64,000 bases of DNA from Ambrosia x helenae (taxonomy: Eukaryota; Streptophyta; Magnoliopsida; Asterales; Asteraceae): positions 1-64,000 of the forward strand of contig JAUTDX010002199.1 of NCBI GenBank assembly GCA_030844895.1. Direction: 5' to 3'. The number at the start of each line of letters is the position of its first letter. The first letter of the stretch is position 1. Under the pieces are notes generated by a model, which saw only the letters and a program-made list of their open reading frames with translations, did no database searches and had not been told where the DNA came from. Of the stretch, positions 1 through 11,655 are shown one piece after another. A program made the translations under genes and the position numbers.

Positions 1-51
1 ACCGACCAGGAGGTAACTTTTTTCCTCTTTAATTGGCACCATCCGTGATTT
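1..51 (+). repeat. End of 5' LTR and primer-binding site of element C
   Basis: Bases 1-31 match the end of the LTR at 43371-43768 (shared ACCGACCAGGAGGTAAC core). A primer-binding site starting TGGCACCATCCGTG follows at about 34. It resembles the sites of element B (TGGCGCCATCCGTGGGAC) and element A (TGGCGCCCACCGTGGGGC). The rest of this LTR lies upstream of the window. Confidence 0.75.
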
Positions 52-87
52 TGCTTTACTTCCCTTCTTTTTGAAAGAAGAAATACC

Positions 88-472
88 ATGCAATCTCTAC
101 CCATGACGGCACATTCTGAGGGAGTCGTGATTGAAAACATTACAACAACCGAAAATGATGATGAATTGACAACTGTCACATCGTCAGGTCCGGTTGTCAT
201 CTCCACAGTAGCATAGGGAACACACAACAGATTTTCAACTCATCTGTCGGTGCTTGAGCTTAGAAAAATGACAGATCCAGCAAGGGAGTTCGATGATACT
301 TTCCTCCAGAAGAATCGAGAGTTATTGCTCTGATTGAAAAGACAGTAGGACAGAGAGTCCAAGATGCAGAGTCTGAAGGCAAATTTGTTTCCCTACTGAA
401 GGATTCTCTGCTCTAATCGGTACCAGTGTAAGCCTGGGTCACACGTCCACATATCTACGGTTACTACAACCA
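88..472 (+). pseudogene. Degenerate 5' part of gag, element C
   Basis: An ATG at 88 downstream of the primer-binding site opens a frame of about 42 codons that ends in a stop near 216. More coding-like but broken sequence follows up to the CACTA insertion at 473. Position (LTR, primer site, leader, then this ORF) and the gag domain that resumes at 41592 identify it as the gag N-terminal region of a Tat-like Ty3/gypsy element. No conserved domain is visible in this part by itself, as expected for the variable gag N-terminus. Confidence 0.55.
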
Positions 473-670
473 CACTAGTAGAAAAAGTGTTTTTCTTGAC
501 GCGCATTTTTTGACAAGCGCTTATCTATGACACTCAAAAGCGCGTGTCATAAAAAAATTGTCATGGTTTTAAATAATTTAGTTAAATAATGACAAAGTTT
601 TTAGCGTGGTCAAGAATTAAAAAAACATGATGATATAAAAAGTGTGTGTCTTCTATTAGTGTCATAACAT
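473..670. repeat. Left CACTA terminus and subterminal repeats
   Basis: A terminal inverted repeat is followed by several copies of a TGTCAT/ATGACA motif in both orientations (for example near 526, 546, 561, 590 and 660). In CACTA elements such arrays bind the TnpA-type protein. Here only the sequence pattern is seen. Confidence 0.75.
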
Positions 671-1046
671 GATTTCACAAATTTAATTTCCCGCCCTCCT
701 CATTAAATATATTTTGTGTGTATGTCCATACCTAGAATAAACAAAACCCTCATCGATCATTCTCGAAACATCAACTCTCATTCTCTCTGAAACCCTCCAC
801 CGTTTACACACAAAGAAACCCTCAAAATGTGCGATGCATCGTGTAAACCCAACCTCATCATTCTCTGAAACCCTCTGTCTCATAAACCCTCAAGTTTCCT
901 AATCGTAAGCCTAACTTAATCATCCCAGCGAATAAGTTCCATAATCATAACCCTAACCTAATCGTCCCTAATCGTCCCCATAAATGAAACCCATCCTAAT
1001 CGTCCCCTGCTTTGAACCCTACCCAATCGTCCCCTACTTTGACATG
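671..1046. other. CACTA internal sequence, UTR-like, no gene
   Basis: C- and T-rich sequence with repeated AACCCT and at least four AATCGTCCC words (about 961-1035). It resembles a plant 5' UTR but has no convincing ORF. It continues across element A at 21832, because element A is inserted at 1046/1047. Confidence 0.4.
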
Positions 1047-1754
1047 TGTTGCTACAACAAGGAAATGACCGGTATTAGGTTAGGAGATGCTTTAGGATTA
1101 TAGGTTAAAGGTATATCATGTTGAGATTTAGGTTTAAAGTTTGGGTTTTAGCTTTAGGTTCAGATTTAGTTCTGGGATCAGGGGTCTCCAAGCTCCTGGA
1201 AGGACCTGCACAAAGGTAGCAGACACCGTTAGCCTTAACGCAAGAGGGAGCCTCCTGGGTTTGGACTCCGGCGTGAGAATAAATATGTATTCTTTTGGGG
1301 TTGGGAAATAAATGAAGTAGAGAGTATAAGAGTAGAGAGAAGAAGTGAGAAGTGTGTGTGGAATGACTACCCAAGGGTCTCCTTATATAGGCAGTGGGAT
1401 TCTGCCCAGGAGCTCCCTCAGGGTAGCTTCCTTACATACCTGGTTGTGTTTGACCCTCTTTTGGTTCCCTGCAGTGAGACTTTACCCTTTTAGGATATTT
1501 TCAGCTTTTACCATTTCCAAGGCAAAGCTTGGAGCTGTGTGGTGTTTTTGTCCTTTGCCATAGTAATAAGCCAAAATCCCTTTTTACATTTCCAAGGTTT
1601 TTACTATTTACTTTCTGCTCTGTGGCTTCCGCATGGAAGGTAAGATGCCTTATATCAGCTCCACTAAGTCAGGCAACCTCTTAATCAGCTTTATTTTTCT
1701 TAACTTTTCGACGAGGGGTTTTTAAACGCTGTCGTTTTAAGACCCACGTCATCA
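1047..1754 (-). repeat. 3' LTR of element A
   Basis: Nearly identical to 21127-21831. The adjoining plus-strand GCCCCCCAGTC (1755-) is the complement of a polypurine tract, which makes this the 3' LTR of a minus-strand element. A TATA-type promoter, CCTATATAAGG on the minus strand, lies at about 1380-1391. Confidence 0.9.
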
Positions 1755-2299
1755 GCCCCCCAGTCATAAGCATTTGTAAAGAAGTTAGAGGTGCTTGTGA
1801 CTTGTAAATTGTGTTTTTCCCCGGTTGGCAACGCGGTTCAGGCTTAGGTTGGTACCGGGTAATTTGTTAGACCCCGAGCTCCCTCATGGGAGCGTTGGTT
1901 TCATACTCCTTCCTTTATTAAATTTCGTGCAAGTTTCTGGCCTTGTATTTGTCATGATGGCCTTATTTTTAAATAATATTAGCAGCCATCATTGCTTCCT
2001 TGGGGAGTAGACTCCTGTCCCATCAGCTGCCCAAGATGACTGTTGATTTGACAAGGGGCTAGGCTAACATCATCCTATGGGACAGCTGAGCGACGGTTCT
2101 CCTTGGTAACCACTCAATATCATTAAATTCAAATTTTAAATTCTGTATAAAGGGATAACCCTCTTTTTATCCCTCATTTCATTCCTCATTTGGAAAAACC
2201 GCTCTCTCTCTCCCACGATTCCTCCTTAGTCGGCAACCCTACCTTTTTCCTTATAAATCCCGGTAAGCAACCTGCTTCCTTCTCACACTTATTTTCATT

Positions 2300-4714
2300 A
2301 TGTCTAAAACTGATCTTGCTTCCCAGTTCACTCGTCTATCTAAATCCGATGCTGAACGGTTTTGTACCGAGGTCGGAATTCCGTTGTATTTTGAACCTTC
2401 TATTCCGAAGGGGAAAACCCATGTACCTTCGTTCCCTCTGGCAAAGTGGCCGTGTATACACGTCAGTTTGACCAGGGTAACCTTAGGTATCCTTTTTCTA
2501 AGTTTTTTTCTGAATGTCTTAGAGTATCACCAACTATCCCTTGATCAACTATGTCCCTCCGGAGTTGCTAGGATCCTGCACTTTGAAATAGTGTGCCGTT
2601 GTCTTAGTTATGAGCCTTCTTGGCTATGTACCGGCGGCTTTTTAGGTTGGCCAAAAATGGGAATTGGTTTACCATTGAGAAGACTTAGTGTGAACCAGCC
2701 CTCATTTCCAGCGTCATTGGGCTTGTTTCTCCCAGGAAAAGACAAGTTCTTTTCTTAAACTTGATTTCCTACCTTTAAGGCTCCTCGGAGATCTTCGGAT
2801 GCTCCTCTAAACGAGAAGGAACCCGACCCTGATACTCTTGATCAGGAATTGTTGGAGAAGCTTCGTACTTTTCCCACTCGTCTTCGCACCTTTCCTGAGG
2901 ATTTCCTGGTGATTGTAGGCTTGAGTGTTAACTGGGATGATCCTGAGACTGACCCGGTGATCTATCATGGTGGGGAGGGTATGTGTCTCCATGGCTCCTT
3001 TTTGGTACCCTTGTTTTTTGTTGTTTTATCTAACCGTTTTTCTTTTTTGCAGAAATGAGTAATCTAGATTTTCTGGCTCTGGATGATATTGCTGATGTGA
3101 AGTTCAAGGTTCGAAATGTAGCCGAGGGTAAGAATGTGGTGGTGAAGGACTGAGCATGTCCGTTTTCAGGGGGAGTATACAAGTGTGGTTACGTCATCTG
3201 TGACTGCTGTGGAACCGTCGGGGAAGAAGTCTGCTACTGTTCGTCGCTCCAGTAAGCAACTTCAGACTGCTTCCTCGGGTCAGGGAGCTCTTTTACTGTG
3301 CCATTGGTCCTCGAAGATGAAGACGAGGATTCCTCTTTGATAGCCTCTGACTTGGGGTATTCTCCTGCCCCAGGGAAAGGCAAACAAACATTGTCCTCCC
3401 CAAGGAAAGATGACGTTGTCTTCAAGAAACCAAAGGATGTTGTGATTAAGGGTACTAGTCCGAAACTGTGCAAGCCGAAGGTGGTGAGAGCTCTAAGGCT
3501 GTTGTTGATGATGTTGCTGACGCTCCCGTTCCAGAAGGAGCGTTGTGAAGGAGTGTTTGTGCCGAACTGGGATATTAAAGCGACTGATCTGTTGAAGAAG
3601 CTTCTGTTTGTAATGATCTGATTGATCATTGTATCCCTGATGCCGAAAGGGAGCTTCACAAAGAATGGATGGACAAAGATGTGATGAAGAAAATGTATTA
3701 TCACTTTGGGCAATTCCTGTCTTTGTTCCCTGATGGTATGGCAAGGTGGGGAGAACTGTTGTTGAGAAGAGAACAGGTGGAGGTTGTGTATGAGGAGCAT
3801 GAGGCTGAGTGGTGAAGGCGAAGGAGGAGTTGGCAAGGTTTGTTGCCCGAGAGAAAGACTTGGTCCATGAGTTGGCTATGTCTAGGACCCAACTTGGTTT
3901 GGAGAAGAGAAGTTTGACAAGATGTTCAAAGGTTTGAATGATGAGAAGGCTAAAGTTGCTGAGGAGAGGGAAGGGCTGGCTCGGGCAAGGGAGGCAGTTA
4001 AACAGGTGCAGGCTGCGGTGGAGAAGGTGGAATGGAGCTCCGGGTCCAGGTGGACCGTTTAACTGAGGAAAGGGAGTGGCTAATCTCCAAGGGTGTAGCC
4101 CGTTTTGTTACCAACCTCCTGCACTCTCAAGAGTTTAATGCTCCTCTGGCGGATATCTATGCAAAAGCCATATCTTTCTGTCGCCATGGAGGAATTCAAG
4201 CTAGTTTTCAAAGCGGCTCAGGAGGGTCAGGGACTTGAGGAGCTGCCGTCATTTAAGCCTTCTTCTGGGGAAGAGTTTGTGAATGCCGTGAAGGCAATGG
4301 AGCTTTCCACCTACCCTTATATTGCTGCCATTGCCAAGGCTTCTGATCAGCCTCTCTCCTTCCTGCAAGACTTGGAGCCAGAGGGTTTGAAAAAGGAGGT
4401 GGCCAATGAGGTGTTTAGCTCCTATGTGTCAAAGAGGCCCCTTAAGATCATGTTGGATGGAGCTGATGGTGGGGAGGGTAGTTCTAAGCGTGCAAAACTG
4501 CTGATTCTTCAAAGGTTCCTAATCTAGAGCAGGTATTTGAGAGTCATTCCCCCTTCAAGCTCTGGAGGTTGATTCTATCCCTCCTTCCAGCGAAGATGAT
4601 CTGTTTGCAGGTCTTGACACTGATGGCCTTTATGAGGATGTTGGTAATCAAACCTTGGCTTCCACCGGTGAGGGTGATACCACCAATGAAGCCGAAGATT
4701 CTGCTACTCCATGA
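2300..4714 (+). pseudogene. Antisense gene of element A (putative gypsy-type transposon family), broken
   Basis: It is transcribed opposite to gag-pol and lies between integrase and the 3' LTR. The first 60 residues (LSKSDAERFCTEVGIPLYF...) align with the N-terminus of the antisense gene of element C (LDEFVEEFSIPLNL...). A GNW-F-T-EK segment near 2650 matches element C GNWYTFEK. A 74-nt intron with GTATGT and TTTTTTGCAG ends lies at 2979-3052. A downstream coiled-coil region ends in EREWLISKG (4069-4095), matching ERDWLISRG in element B. The acidic C-terminus stops at 4714. Several frameshifts and stops lie between these blocks. The family's function is unknown to me; the antisense position is known for Tat-lineage elements such as Grande and Retand. 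Confidence 0.7.
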
Positions 4715-5377
4715 TCCAGCCTTGTTTTAGACTTTGTTAGTTTTCAAGTTATCTTTTGTAGTTGAACTCTATTGTACTTAGCCCTTGGGGCGTTTTATGT
4801 TGGTTCTTAATGGAATGTTCCCCCGCTAGGGTGATGCTTTAGTCATGTTTAATGTGTGGTTGTCTTGAATGTTTTGCTTGTCGTTTATAGTGTTTGCAAT
4901 GTCTTTAACCTTTCCCCTTAAGGTGGATGCTGCAGTCACCCAACTTAGGATACTTAGCTAAGGAGCCGATGCAATGCTTATCTTATCAGCTTGTTTGTTT
5001 ATGTTTAAACCTTCTTGAGTGGTTTTTTCAGTAATATGTTCGTTTTCGTGTATTGTGAACATGTGGGAGCTGTCTTGGTGTGAGGAGCTCACCCTCTTTC
5101 ATTGGTTTAGGCATTCCTTCTAAGGACTTGTCCCATGGAGTCGTGGATTGTATTAGGGACTCACCCTGTATATAGGAAGGTTACTTAGCCTTGTTACCTG
5201 TTGAGCAGTTGTGGCCTGGGAGCTCATCCCCGTTTCATGTGTAGGTATAGCGTCGGATCCCATCGAGCCTTGTTAGGAGGGGCTCACCCATTGATAAGAT
5301 AAACGACAAGTTAATAATTTGAAACATAGTTCATTCATTAATCATGATTCTTGAAATACAAAGAGACGTTACAACCA
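4715..5377. other. Element A spacer between the convergent antisense gene and integrase
   Basis: No ORF. It lies between two converging reading frames, so it should hold the 3' ends of both transcripts. A GAGCTCACCC-like word recurs about four times (about 5086, 5160, 5221 and 5280). Confidence 0.4.
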
Positions 5378-6504
5378 TTAAACATAGAAACGTTTCAAGT
5401 GTTTGTCACTCCAATGCCTTGGGACCATTTTGCCATTGGGGTCAGCTAGCTTGTAGGATCCTCCTTTATGGGCTTCCTTGATGACATAAGGACCCTCCCA
5501 TCGGGGACCTAGCTTTCCTACGTCTTGCTGCCTGCTGGCTTCATTACATCTCAACACGAGGTCTCCTGGCCTAACGGCCTCTCTTCGCACCCTTGTGTTG
5601 TAGTAGGCTTCAAGTTTCTTTTTGTACCTGGCCTCCCTGATAGAGGCTTGGTCCCTTGACTCTTCAAGAAGGTCTAGATTGAGCAGCACCTCCTTCGGGG
5701 TGTTTCGAGCGTCTTGACGAGCACTTCTTCCTGAGATTACCCCTATTTCAGCTGGTATGAAAGCTTCGCTTCCAAAGACGAGGCTATACGTGTCCTTTGG
5801 TGACTTGTCTTTTCCATGGTCCTGATAGCCCAAAGGACGCTTGGGAGCTCATCGACCCACTTTTTTCCACATCTTCCTAGCCTTGCTTTAATACCTTCAA
5901 CGATGCTTCTGTTCATGCGCTCGACTTGTCCATTGGACAGGGGGTAGGCTACTGAGCTGAAGACTTGCTTGATGCCTAGCTCAGAGCACCAGCTGCTGAA
6001 AGGTTTGTTGGCAAACTGCTTCCCATTGTCTGTCACCATCTCCCCTGGTAGCCCATATCTGCAAATTATTTGTTCCCACACAAACTTATCACATGTTTCC
6101 CTGAGATGGTAGCCAATGGCCTGACTTCTAGCCATTTGGTGAAATAGTCAACGGCTACAAGGAGGAATTTCAACTTTCCCGGAGCCTGTGGGAAGGGACC
6201 CACGATGTCCATTCCCCACTTGTAGAAGGGCCATGCCGAGATGATGGGAACAAGGTCATGTTTGGGGTTGGTCTTCACTGGCGTTTGCAGCTGACAAGCT
6301 TCACATCTTCGGATTGTCTCGAAGGCATCTTTCTGCATGGTTGGCCAATAATGGCCCAAGTTCATGAGCTTTGATACCACGGAGCGAGGTCCGGCATGCA
6401 TGCCACATATACCTTCGTGTACCTCCCTGATAAGATAGTGCTCTGATTGGTCCCCACACACCTGAGTAGGGGTGCCAAGTATCCCTTCTTGTAGAGCTTG
6501 TCAT
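5378..6504 (-). pseudogene. Integrase of element A, broken
   Basis: An H2C2 zinc-binding region is visible (EGICGMHAGPRSVVSKL, then CEACQ). The DDE core follows: D in GMDIVGPFP, D in VTDNGKQFAN and E in NGQVERMNRS. The C-terminal part has GDLVLR and PYVIKEA and ends ...KRFYV at 5378. The frame shifts at least twice (about 6100 and 5790), so no intact enzyme is made from this copy. The order, with integrase after RNase H, is that of Ty3/gypsy elements. Confidence 0.85.
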
Positions 6505-7174
6505 CTTCGATCACATATTGTCTTGCCTTTATAGCCAACCGCTTAGCTTCTTGTTCGTTTTCTGGCAGCTTCCCTTCCTTCAAGTAGGACATAATGGGCG
6601 TCATCCATGTGGATTCTGTTTCGGTGACAACGTCCTGTACTTCCTTGTCATCAATGGATGGTTCTTTTAGCACCTCGACTAGGACCTTCTTGGTCAGGTG
6701 AGCAAACGTCAAGGAGGCTAGCTTGCTGAGGGCATCCGCCTGCTTATTCTTGGTCCTTGACACCTGCTCTAGTGTGAAGACTTTGAATTCTTTGATGAAC
6801 TCTTTGACCTTGTCTTTGTACCTAATCATTGAGGGCTCTTTGGCTGTGTACCCTCCATTTACTTGTTTGACCACCAGGTTTGAATCAACGAAGACTTTTA
6901 ACTCTTGCACCTTCATTCTTTTTGCCAATCTTAACCCGGCCAGGAGGGCCTCATATTCAGCAACGTTGTTGGTGCAGGGGAAGTCTAGACGGAGGGCATA
7001 AGTGTACTCAGTTCCGTGGGGGTCCTTGATGACGAGACCAGCCCCGAAACCTTCTACACTTGAGGCTCCATCGGTAAAAAGACACCATTTCCCCTTGAGG
7101 TCAGGCTGTTCTTCGACCTCATTCATTTCCTCCTCTGTCTGCAGGGTGGGTAACTCAGCAAAAAAAGTCAGCAA
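6505..7174 (-). pseudogene. Second (archaeal-type) RNase H domain of element A
   Basis: The frame from 7174 has TDGASSVEGFGAGLVI, a catalytic E in AEYEALLAGLRLA, D in VFVDSNLVV and D in NKQADALSKLA, the pattern of the RVT_3/RNase H fold. It is additional to the RNase H that follows reverse transcriptase. Two RNase H domains are a recognised trait of the Tat lineage. The domain itself reads through without a stop; the frame continues towards integrase until it breaks near 6400. Confidence 0.85.
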
Positions 7175-8351
7175 ACACTTGTCCCTTGTAGGCTCTTCTT
7201 GGCAGTTACTCTATCTTGTACTCCCCTAGGCCAATGGCCCACTTTGCCAATCTCCCCGAATCTTCTGGTCTTTCTAAGATGGATCGTATGGGTTGATCTG
7301 TGATGACCTTTACTAGGTGAGCTTGGAAGTACCGCCTTAGTCTCTTGGCAGTGTGCACAAGTGCTAACACAAGCTTCTCTATGGAGTGTAGTTAACTTCA
7401 GCATCTTTGAGAGCTCTGCTGACAAAGTAGACGAGAACTTTCTCTTTACCTCGGTCAACCAAGAGGACTGAGCTAACTGCTTCCATCCCTGCAGACAAAT
7501 AAACTGTTTTTACTTCCCCTTCCTCAGGGGCTGCCATTTCGGGCAGGGAAGCTATGTGTTTCTTGAGTTCCAGGAAGCAGCCTCTGCCTCGGTTGTCCAA
7601 CGGAAATCCTCTTGTCAACACAATTTTTGAGTGTTTTGAAGAAAGGTAAGGATTTTTTCCGTGGACTTAGGCAAGAAACGTTTTAGGGCAGCGATTTTAC
7701 CGTTGAAGCTCTGCACTTCCTTCTTCGTGGTAGGTGACTTCATATCAAGGACGGCTTGGACCTTGCTTGGATTTGCCTTGATGCTTTGTTTTCCGACAAT
7801 ATGGCCCAGAAACTTCCCCTCCTCGAACCCAAAGGAGCACTTGACAGGATTAAGCTTCATGTTTATTCTTCAAAGGTTATCGAACGTTTCTCGGATGTCC
7901 CGGATCATCGCCTCCCCAGACTTGCTTTTGATGACAAGATCATCTATATAAGCTTCCATATTCTTCCCAATTTGTTTTGAGAAAGCTTGATCCACTAACC
8001 GTTAGTAGGTTGCCCCTGCATTTTTCAAACCAAAGGGCATCTTCTTATAACAAAAGATCCCCTATCGGTGTGGAAGGCCGTCTTCTCTTCGTCTTCTTGT
8101 TTCATTTGAATTTGGTGATACCCCTTGTAGGCATCTTAGAAGCACTTGTATTGGAATCCGGTGAGAGAGTCCACCTTCCAATCGATCTCGCGCAAGGGGT
8201 AGCAATCTTTAGGGCAGGCTTTGTTGAGATCCTTGAAATTGACACACATTCTCCAAGATCCGTCTTGTTTGGCTACCATGACCGGATTTGCTACCCAAGA
8301 GTGATACTGGACCTCCCTTAGGATGCCTGCCTCAACCAGCTTTTCCACTTC
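7175..8351 (-). pseudogene. Reverse transcriptase and first RNase H of element A, heavily broken
   Basis: The frame at 8348 gives LVEAGILREV, SWVANPVMVAKQDGSWRMC and FKDLNKACPKDCYPL, the start of a gypsy reverse transcriptase. It then shifts repeatedly. The LNPVKCSFGFEEGKFLGHIV block is readable at 7860-7750, and the connection-RNase H part (YLSAGMEAVSSVLL, VYFVSRAL) at 7520-7400. The active-site segment around 7920-7950 contains stops. It is clearly dead, although shifts in short homopolymers could be consensus errors. Confidence 0.8.
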
Positions 8352-9361
8352 CTAGAAAGCAGCCTGGCTCCTGGCCGGGGCCAGACTTCTTTTCTTTTGG
8401 GCGACTGGCTTGTACGAGGGAGCTATGTTAAGAGAGTGTTCAGCCATGTCTCTAGGGACGCCGGTCATGTCCCCGGGGCACCAAGCAAATATGTCTCGAT
8501 TATCCTGCAAAAGGTTGATTAGTTCACACATAATCTTATCAGGAAGCAGATTGTTTACTTTGACAGTCTGCTCCTGGTAGGCAGGGTTTAGATTAACTTC
8601 CCGGATGGGACCGTTGCTTGACGTCTCTGGCCCCCTGGGGTCTTTGGTTTCTTCCACAGAGGCTATCATAAGCGCCTCAGCCGTCGGCTTTAGGGTTGCA
8701 ACTCCGTTAGGAGTGGGGAGCTTCATTAAACCATGTGTCGTTGATACCACGGCGCCAAAGGTGGCAATCCCCATTCTTCCGATGAGGACGTTGTAGCTTG
8801 AAGGGTACCTGATAACAGAGAAAGTCAACTCTTCTGTCCTTGACAAGTCTCCGTCCCTGAAACAGACGCTAAGTGTGAGCTTCCCCAGGGGATGTACACG
8901 TTCCCCGAGGAAACCAACCAGGGATGCGTCTGATGGTTTGAGCTTGGACTTAATCTCTTGGCTCAGGGATTCGAAGCATCGCTCATACATTACCTCTGAT
9001 GAGGCTCCACAGTCCATGTACACCCTGTCTATAGGGAAGCCATCCAGTTCAGCTTCCACTATTACCGGTGTGATGATCAGTTCGTCGGGGGCAGGAGGAA
9101 GACAGATGTACTGTTTGTTCCAAGGCTCAGTACAAGCTTTCTTGGCCTGCTGAGTCCCTTCGTGCCTGACCATGTTGACCTCCTTATCTTTTTTCTCATC
9201 ATCCTTTCTTCCTTTGATGTCTTTTATCAGGTGAGCCAGCTCCCCGGACTTAACAGCCTCTTCTATTCTCTTTTTCAATTGGTAGAAATCATTTGTGTGG
9301 TGCCCTGTATCGTTGTGGAAGGCACAATGCTTGCTGGCATCCCTCTTGTTAGCTGGCTTGG
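8352..9361 (-). pseudogene. Gag C-terminal part and protease of element A, truncated by insertion
   Basis: The frame continues upstream of the ORF start at 9278 as CAFHNDTGHHTNDF, a zinc-knuckle-like segment, up to the insertion at 9361/9362. The retropepsin-like region reads VYMDCGASSEVMYE, with DCGA where element B has DTGSS, followed by VLIGRMGIATFGAVVS. The frame then runs into the linker before reverse transcriptase (DMTGVPRDMAEHSL). The other half of the gene resumes at 19392. Confidence 0.8.
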
Positions 9362-10775
9362 TGATGTTCTATGTATGGTCTAAAAATATAAACTAAACTA
9401 GACACCTAGTAATATAAAACAGACTCAACTAAACTAGACCAAACGACAGGCAAGTGTACCTATCAATGTAGTACAGACTAAGTAAGTCCGAGTATCGAAC
9501 CCACAGGACACAACTAGAAAACAAAACTAGACTCGACTAAGACTTAAGAAAATTGGTTATAAATATGATTTTTTTGGTTTTTAATAATTAATTAAAATAA
9601 AGCAAAATAAAATAAATAAGGATAAATAGACAGGGAAGATAAATGAGGAAAATATCAGGATAGGAAGGCAACTACCTAGTAAAGAATCCTACATGCAAAC
9701 TCACAACTCTCGGTAATGGAAAACTGAATGGATACCAGATTCTAAAGATAACTCAAGAAACACTTAAGACGTGCTAGATCTCCTCCCGGTCTCACCAACA
9801 CACCCCAAAGAATCCTAAAGAATAAAATACTGGTTATCTAGCTCGGATCACCTCCCGGCCTCACCTTACTAAGAATGTAAAGGTACTCTAATGACTCGAT
9901 CACCTCCCGGTCTCTCTAATCACAATACACCCGAAGATGTAAAGGAGTAACTTAATTGGGTTAACTATGACTTGGAATTGCAAGAAACTAAAGACAACTA
10001 GGATAGGATCACCTCCCGGTCTCACCCAAAACCTAACACCTAAAGCTCTAGACAACCCAACATTCCATCACCTCCCGGTCTCAAGAATGGAAGAATACTT
10101 AAGTCCTCTAAATTCTCTTATCAAGTTCCTATGGCTTTCGGATCCAAAACCACAAACTAAGCTACAAGCACCAAGCAGGTAACCCTAATAATCATCCAAA
10201 CATGAAAGACATTCACTAAGACGATTATGGAACTCTCAAAAATAATAAATTAGACTTAAGTACGCACACACATCATAATAAACACCAACCAAATCGTTAC
10301 CAAAACATTAACCATTCAAAAATAAATCCAAAACCGAAAGTTATAAAATTAACATGTATTCATCATACACCTAGGTAGTGGTTCAAGATTTAGCTACTCA
10401 TCGTAATAAAAAACAATAAAAATAAAGGTTCAAGAATAAGCAAAGTCATGGTCTCAATATTTATAAACACAAAGTAAATAAACATAAAAACTAAAACTTT
10501 TAGTGATCGAACCCGAGCTTTCAATCTTGAACCATGCCTCCTCCTTCAATTAATCCTCTACGAATCTCGACTAAAGCTGCTGTGTCGAAAGACTTTCTTT
10601 TGCGGCGGCTCTGTTAAGCTTCCCAGAATTATGTGACCTCCCATAATAATATATGCCGTCCAAAAGAATTTTGTAATTCTTTTTTTTTTTTTTTTTTTTT
10701 TTTGACTTTCGGTGGATTCTTTTGGACTTGGGCTCTCATGGCCCAAAGTCAAAGTTTATTATTATTATATTATTC

Positions 10776-10822
<47 letters not shown>

Positions 10823-11073
10823 ACTCTATGATCCTGACTCGGGTGTTCTTGGCTTGACCAAAGTTCCTCGTTTATGCTCCAACGTTCAAGAACGCCTGCT
10901 CTCAACTGTTCGTGTCTCGATTAAAATTCTTTCGTTTCGAGCTCATTTGCCACGAACACCTATAAAATAACAAAAATAATAAATACATAATGAAAATGAC
11001 ACGAAATGAATAAAAACTTGACCAAATAATATACAAAATACATAGGAAAAGAGATGTGTTTTGCAACACATCA
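9362..11073 (-). repeat. LTR 1 (3' LTR) of the tandem element
   Basis: 1712 bp with 6-bp terminal inverted repeats TGATGT/ACATCA. Followed by AACATCCCCACACTT, the complement of a polypurine tract. It contains a T22-type run at about 10680 and a (TTA)n tract at about 10757-10821, which produce meaningless F- and Y-rich ORFs. Confidence 0.9.
9782..10078. repeat. Five dispersed CCTCCCGG motifs inside the LTR
   Basis: The word CCTCCCGG(T/C)CTC, usually preceded by GATCA, occurs at 9782, 9851, 9903, 10012 and 10071 in LTR 1 and at the matching places in LTRs 2 and 3. The intervening sequence is unrelated, so these are dispersed motifs and not a tandem repeat. Confidence 0.8.
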
Positions 11074-11624
11074 AACATCCCCACACTTAAACCTTTTTCG
11101 TCCCGAAAAAGAATGCAATGGAATCATAATCGGGACTTTTGGCTTCAAAAACTTTTAGATTCATTAATTAAGATTTAATCACGCATCAACCAAAACTGTC
11201 GGTATTGTTGTCCACCTAAACCCAACCACCAGCTAATCAGGCCCCAATCATGTAAAGCAATTAAGTTCATGTTATTATAATCAATCTATGGGTCTCACAC
11301 TCAAGAAATCCAGCTTCACCTAATCCCACCTCAAGCTTTCAAGGCAAAGGCTAAACCATATAGATTACCAACCACTGCAAACTAAATTCCCTAATATATT
11401 AGAAATTAAATTTATGATGGATGATGGATGAAGTGTATGAGCTTAGATATATATATATATTTTTTTCATACCTAACCCAGAGGTTGTCTCAATCAGAGTC
11501 ACCATCCCCAAGAGCGACAGCATGAGCTTCGGTATTTTTCTTTTCAACCTGATCTCGAGGGAGTTTCGATCAGAGGCTTTCGTTTTTTTTTTTTTTTGGT
11601 CTAGCTCAATTGATGGACATGTGG

Positions 11625-11655
<31 letters not shown>

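Noticed and set aside
4715..5377. Recurring GAGCTCACCC-like words as a possible regulatory array
   Set aside because: Only about four loose copies, with no fixed spacing; too weak to separate from chance in this G/C-richer spacer.
1047..9361. Treating LTR 1047-1754 plus the pol region as a separate element from the gag region at 19392-21831
   Set aside because: The CTTGG duplication, the matching LTR pair and the gag frame continuing across the insertion show they are one element.
9782..10078. Regularly recurring short motif that might suggest a CRISPR-like array
   Set aside because: Repeats are only about 12-17 bp, the spacing varies from 52 to 109 bases, and they lie in a plant LTR.
10633..10857. 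ORFs of 64-74 codons with long F, Y or K runs, repeated at 14796 and 18960
   Set aside because: They translate a poly-T run and a (TTA)n microsatellite inside the LTR. They are identical in all three LTRs only because the LTRs are copies.
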